Origin: Actinomycetes bacterium
GTDB lineage: Bacteria; Actinomycetota; Acidimicrobiia; Acidimicrobiales; UBA8190
Direction of reading: 5' to 3'
Length of the DNA: 8,592 nt
Assembly: GCA_021779775.1 (NCBI GenBank)
Contig: JAJYAB010000064.1
Coordinates: 1-8,592 of the forward strand
Shown here piece by piece: positions 6,234-8,592 of the stretch. The position numbers and the translations under genes were made by a program. The notes under the pieces are model-generated. The model worked only from the letters and a program-made list of their open reading frames with translations, ran no database searches and had not been told where the DNA came from. Each line of letters begins with the position of its first letter. Position 1 is the stretch's first letter.

Positions 6234-7045
6234 GGTGCGAAGGGTGCCAGGGTCACCCCGGCCGTCTCCAAGGCGCGGCGGACGGCGACTGCCAGCCCGA
6301 GGGCACCGGGCGTGTCGCCGTGGACACAGATCGACGCAGCGGTGCAGGGAACCCACGTACCGTCGATGCCTCGAACCCCGCCGGCGGTGGCCAGCGACAC
6401 GGCTTGGGCGACCACCTGGTCGATGTCGGTGAGCACCGCACCGGACGCGCCGCGCGGAGCTAGCCGGCCGCCGGCGACGTAGGCGCGGTCGGCGAACCCT
6501 TCGCTGCTGACGGCGAGCCCGGCTGCCCTGGCGGCATCGGCCACCGCCGAGCCGCCCTGTACCAAGATCGCGCCCACGCCGCAGCCCACCACGGAGCGGA
6601 CCAAGGCGGCGGCGAGGTCTGGGTCGTCCGACACGTCGTGGTAGAGCGCGCCGTGGGGCTTGACGTAGCGCACCTCGCCACCGACCGACCGGGCGGCACC
6701 GACCAGGCTCCTGATCTGGTCGAGCAGGCTGGTGGCCAGCACGTCGGGCGCCATCGCCACCCGCCGGCGGCCGAACCCGATCCGATCCGGGTAGGAGGGA
6801 TGGGCCCCGATCGTCACTCCCGCCGCCGCCGCCGCCCGGGCCGTGTCCTGCATCACCTGACGGTTGCCGGCATGGCCGCCGCACGCGATGCTGGCGCTCG
6901 TCACGACCTGGAGAATCTGCTCCTCCGCTGGCGGCAGCGAGTCGTGCTCGCCGAGGTCGGCGTTGAGGTCGATCCGGAGCCTCGCGGACCGGTTGCCTTG
7001 CTCGGTGCGCTCCCACGGCGTGGCCATCGCCCTCAGTATGGCCAC
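6230..7045 (-). CDS. pxpA: 5-oxoprolinase subunit A (PxpA, LamB/YcsF family)
   Basis: A 271-residue protein matching E. coli PxpA over its length. Family motifs in order are RIDLNADLGE (24-33), SASIACGGHAGN (50-61), GVTIGAHPSYPDRIGFGRR (76-94), YVKPHGALYHD (127-137), EGFADRAY and the C-terminal ICVHGD (HGD at 242-244). The Asp and His residues in these motifs sit where the family's active and metal-binding groups are expected. PxpA is the subunit that, with PxpB and PxpC, hydrolyses 5-oxoproline using ATP, clearing a spontaneous damage product of glutamine and glutamate. GTG 7045 has GAGGA 6 nt upstream, and an in-frame TGA four codons before it rules out a longer start. ATG 7027 is an alternative with tighter GAGG spacing. 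The 3' end overlaps pxpBC by 4 nt. Confidence 0.93.
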   Translation of the reverse strand: MAILRAMATPWERTEQGNRSARLRIDLNADLGEHDSLPPAEEQILQVVTSASIACGGHAGNRQVMQDTARAAAAAGVTIGAHPSYPDRIGFGRRRVAMAPDVLATSLLDQIRSLVGAARSVGGEVRYVKPHGALYHDVSDDPDLAAALVRSVVGCGVGAILVQGGSAVADAARAAGLAVSSEGFADRAYVAGGRLAPRGASGAVLTDIDQVVAQAVSLATAGGVRGIDGTWVPCTAASICVHGDTPGALGLAVAVRRALETAGVTLAPFAP

Positions 7046-7067
7046 ACATCGTCCTCAGTATGGCCAC
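7031..7067. repeat. Duplicated 15-bp block over the pxpA start region
   Basis: CCTCAGTATGGCCAC occurs at 7031-7045 and exactly again at 7053-7067, a 22-bp period (about two helical turns). On the - strand each copy reads GTGGCCATACTGAGG. The upstream copy supplies the TGAGG ribosome-binding core for GTG 7045, while the downstream copy contains that GTG and a second TGAGG in front of ATG 7027. It could be a two-site operator or a local duplication that created two starts. Confidence 0.85.
7052..7056 (-). promoter_or_regulatory. Ribosome-binding site for pxpA
   Basis: GAGGA on the - strand lies 6 nt before GTG 7045, the best spaced Shine-Dalgarno match near this gene. It decides the start in favour of GTG 7045 over ATG 7027, whose GAGG lies only about 3-4 nt upstream. 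Confidence 0.6.
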
Positions 7068-7080
7068 GCCACGCCCCGGT

Positions 7081-7138
7081 CGGACGCCGACGATGCCGAG
7101 CATCGCAGGATCGTCGGCGAGCGCATCGTCGGTGTCCG
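7081..7138 (-). promoter_or_regulatory. Competing inverted repeats in the pxpA leader
   Basis: In the 136-bp gap before pxpA, CGGACACCGACGATGC (7138 to 7123) can pair with GCATCGTCGGCGTCCG (7096 to 7081) over 15 of 16 positions around a 26-nt loop. The same 3' arm can instead pair with GCCGACGAT (7118-7110, 9 bp perfect), or fold locally as CGATGC-TCG-GCATCG (7105-7091). These three structures exclude one another. The distal arm ends about 24 nt before the ribosome-binding site. No T-run follows. It might be a regulatory leader, an operator dyad, or an inefficient terminator between the TPP enzyme gene and pxpA. Known riboswitch classes were not recognised. Confidence 0.45.
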
Positions 7139-7157
7139 CAGCAGTCCAGCGTCCGGC

Positions 7158-7184
7158 TGAGCGCCCCGATCGAGCGGCGCCTCA
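7158..7184 (-). terminator. Hairpin starting at the stop codon of the TPP enzyme gene
   Basis: On the - strand TGAGGCGCC (7184-7176, including the TGA stop) pairs with GGCGCTCA (7165-7158) with one bulged base and a 10-nt loop. It is GC-rich with no T-run, so termination is only possible, not shown. Confidence 0.3.
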
Positions 7185-8592
7185 GATGATCCGGCCCACC
7201 ATGGCCTCCACGACGGCCGGCCCTGGATCGGCCAGGGCCCGACCGACCTGGTCGGCGAGCTCCTCGGCCGTTGTCGCCCGGCTGGCCGCCACGCCCATGC
7301 CCCGGGCCAGCGCGACGAAGTCGAGATCGGGGCGGGACAGGTCGAGCATGTCGCGGGCCCGGGCGCCCGAACCCTGCGCTCCGACCCGGTCCAGCTCCAT
7401 CTCCAAGACGGCGTACGAGCCGTTGTTGAACACGACGGTGGTGACGTCGAGCTCCTGGCGGGCCTGCGTCCACAGTGCCTGCAACGTGTACATGGCGCTG
7501 CCGTCGGCCTGCAGGCAGAGGACCTTGGCGCCCGGTGCGGCGACCGCTGCCCCGGTGGCCACGGGCAGCCCCTGCCCGATCGCTCCGCCGGTCAGGCACA
7601 GCCACTGGTGCGGGGGGCAGCCGGCCGTGGCCCCGGCCACGAACACGCCCGACGTGTTCGCCTCGTCGGACACCACGGCGCCCTCGGGCAGCAACGCACC
7701 GATGACCGCTGCCGCCGAGCGGGCGTCGAGCGCCCCGGAGGGCAGCGCCGGGCGCGACGCCGGCTGGGCTCGCACCCCCCTGGCTGGCGCACCGAGCGAC
7801 TCGGCCAGGGCTTCCAACGCCCCGACCACGTCGTCGGGGCCTGCAGCGAGCTGGTGCACCGCGCACCCTTCGGGCGCCAGCAGGCTCCGCCTGCCCGGAT
7901 AGGCGAAGAACGACACCGGCACGGCGGCATCGACCAGCATCAGGTGCTCCATGCCCTGCAGCTGGGCCTCCGCGAATTCGGCCAGGTATCCGAGCCGCTC
8001 CACCGGGGGCAGTCCCGCCCCGCGGTGCAAGTTGGCGGGGAAGGTCTCGCACAGCAGCTTGGCTCCCGTCGCCTCGGCCACCCGGCTGGCTGCTCGTAGG
8101 CCGGCGGGACCGGTGGCTCGTCCCCCGACGAGCAACGCTCCCCGGCCGGAGCGCAGCGCCGTCGCGGCGTTGGTGACGGCCGCCTCGGCGACCGTGGCGG
8201 CGGTCGGCGTACCGGCCGTCCCGTGTGGTGCGGGCGCCGGCGCTTCGGACCACGACAGGTCGGCCGGCACGACCAAGGTGGCGACCTGGCCCGGTGGGCC
8301 GTTCGCCGCGCGGACCGCCTCCACCACGTCGTCGGCCAGATGCTCGCTGTGCGTGCTCGCCCGGAGCCATCCCGACATCGGCCGGGCGAGGCTCGCGATA
8401 TCGGACTGCAGCGGGGCGTCGTAGCGCTGGTGGCTCAGGGCATGATCGCCGACGACCGCCACCACCGGTGAATGGGCTCTCCGGGCGTTGTGCAGGTTGG
8501 CGAGCCCGTTGGCCAGGCCGGGGCCCAGGTGCACCAGAGCGGCAGCGGGCCGGCCGGCGACCCGGGCATACCCGTCGGCCGCCCCGGTGGCC
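7182..8592 (-). CDS. TPP-dependent acetolactate synthase-like enzyme, IlvX-type (5' end outside window)
   Basis: About 470 residues are visible; the frame stays open to the window edge, and full-length relatives have roughly 50 more N-terminal residues. The order is that of acetohydroxyacid synthase-like proteins: TPP-binding Pyr domain (ATGAADGYARVAGRP, then LHLGPGLANGLANLHNARRA-type sequence), a central domain (ALLVGGRATGPAGL, LCETFP, PVSFFAYPG), and the PP domain (DEANTSG, LTGGAIGQGLPVATGAA). The diphosphate/Mg motif is QADGSAMYTLQALW...VFNNGSY, with Ala where many family members have the first Gly of GDG. It most resembles mycobacterial IlvX and benzoylformate decarboxylase-like proteins. 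The reaction is thus probably decarboxylation or carboligation of a 2-oxo acid; the substrate is not known. The catalytic Glu region would lie outside the window. A 136-bp gap separates it from pxpA on the same strand. Confidence 0.85.
   Translation of the reverse strand, partial: ATGAADGYARVAGRPAAALVHLGPGLANGLANLHNARRAHSPVVAVVGDHALSHQRYDAPLQSDIASLARPMSGWLRASTHSEHLADDVVEAVRAANGPPGQVATLVVPADLSWSEAPAPAPHGTAGTPTAATVAEAAVTNAATALRSGRGALLVGGRATGPAGLRAASRVAEATGAKLLCETFPANLHRGAGLPPVERLGYLAEFAEAQLQGMEHLMLVDAAVPVSFFAYPGRRSLLAPEGCAVHQLAAGPDDVVGALEALAESLGAPARGVRAQPASRPALPSGALDARSAAAVIGALLPEGAVVSDEANTSGVFVAGATAGCPPHQWLCLTGGAIGQGLPVATGAAVAAPGAKVLCLQADGSAMYTLQALWTQARQELDVTTVVFNNGSYAVLEMELDRVGAQGSGARARDMLDLSRPDLDFVALARGMGVAASRATTAEELADQVGRALADPGPAVVEAMVGRII

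Noticed and set aside
4395..6482. A 695-residue frame on the + strand opposite pxpBC
   Set aside because: It is a high-GC shadow frame rich in Arg, Pro, Gly and His with no motifs, antisense to a well-supported gene.
6234..7103. A 290-residue N-terminal extension of the PxpB-PxpC frame
   Set aside because: It overlaps pxpA completely in another frame, is Arg/Gly-rich with no family features, and pxpA there matches its family throughout.
7033..8370. A 445-residue - strand frame overlapping the TPP enzyme
   Set aside because: It is a shadow in another frame, Gly/Arg-rich without motifs; the competing frame shows clear TPP-enzyme domains.

Overview
The window is uniformly high-GC DNA with dense, tightly packed genes, consistent with an actinobacterium. 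A deep-branching lineage such as Acidimicrobiia is possible, but that is inference from gene types and base composition only. No phage, IS element, rRNA or CRISPR array was found.

Left part, + strand (1-2079): the 3' end of a drug-efflux MFS transporter (DHA2/EmrB-like, cut by the window edge), a GNAT-family acetyltransferase 6 nt downstream, then a single-membrane-segment protein of unknown function. The third gene has visibly more A/T-rich stretches than its neighbours. The spacings fit one transcription unit. About 430 bp without a convincing gene follow (2080-2507), then a complete tRNA-Arg with anticodon ACG on the - strand (2508-2581).

Middle (2770-4503): a stand-alone 5'-3' exonuclease of the FEN / DNA polymerase I N-terminal family runs rightward and converges on a leftward DUF480 (YceH-type) winged-helix protein. 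A 17-bp sequence repeated four times lies in the gap between them.

Right part, all - strand (8592 to 3754): read in transcription order, a TPP-dependent acetolactate synthase-like enzyme (IlvX-type, cut by the window edge), a leader region rich in inverted repeats, pxpA (LamB/YcsF), a fused pxpB-pxpC (KipI-KipA), and yceH. pxpA and the fusion overlap by GTGA. The fusion and yceH can overlap by TTGA if the proposed TTG start is right. pxpA and pxpBC together encode a complete ATP-dependent prokaryotic 5-oxoprolinase, which opens 5-oxoproline (pyroglutamate) to L-glutamate.

The genes are mostly ordinary housekeeping or accessory genes. The points most worth a second look are the pxpA leader (competing hairpins plus a duplicated start/ribosome-binding block), the coupling of yceH to 5-oxoprolinase, the two-part unknown membrane protein at 1114-2079, and the possible tRNA scar in the gene-poor stretch. 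I saw no clearly new multi-gene system.
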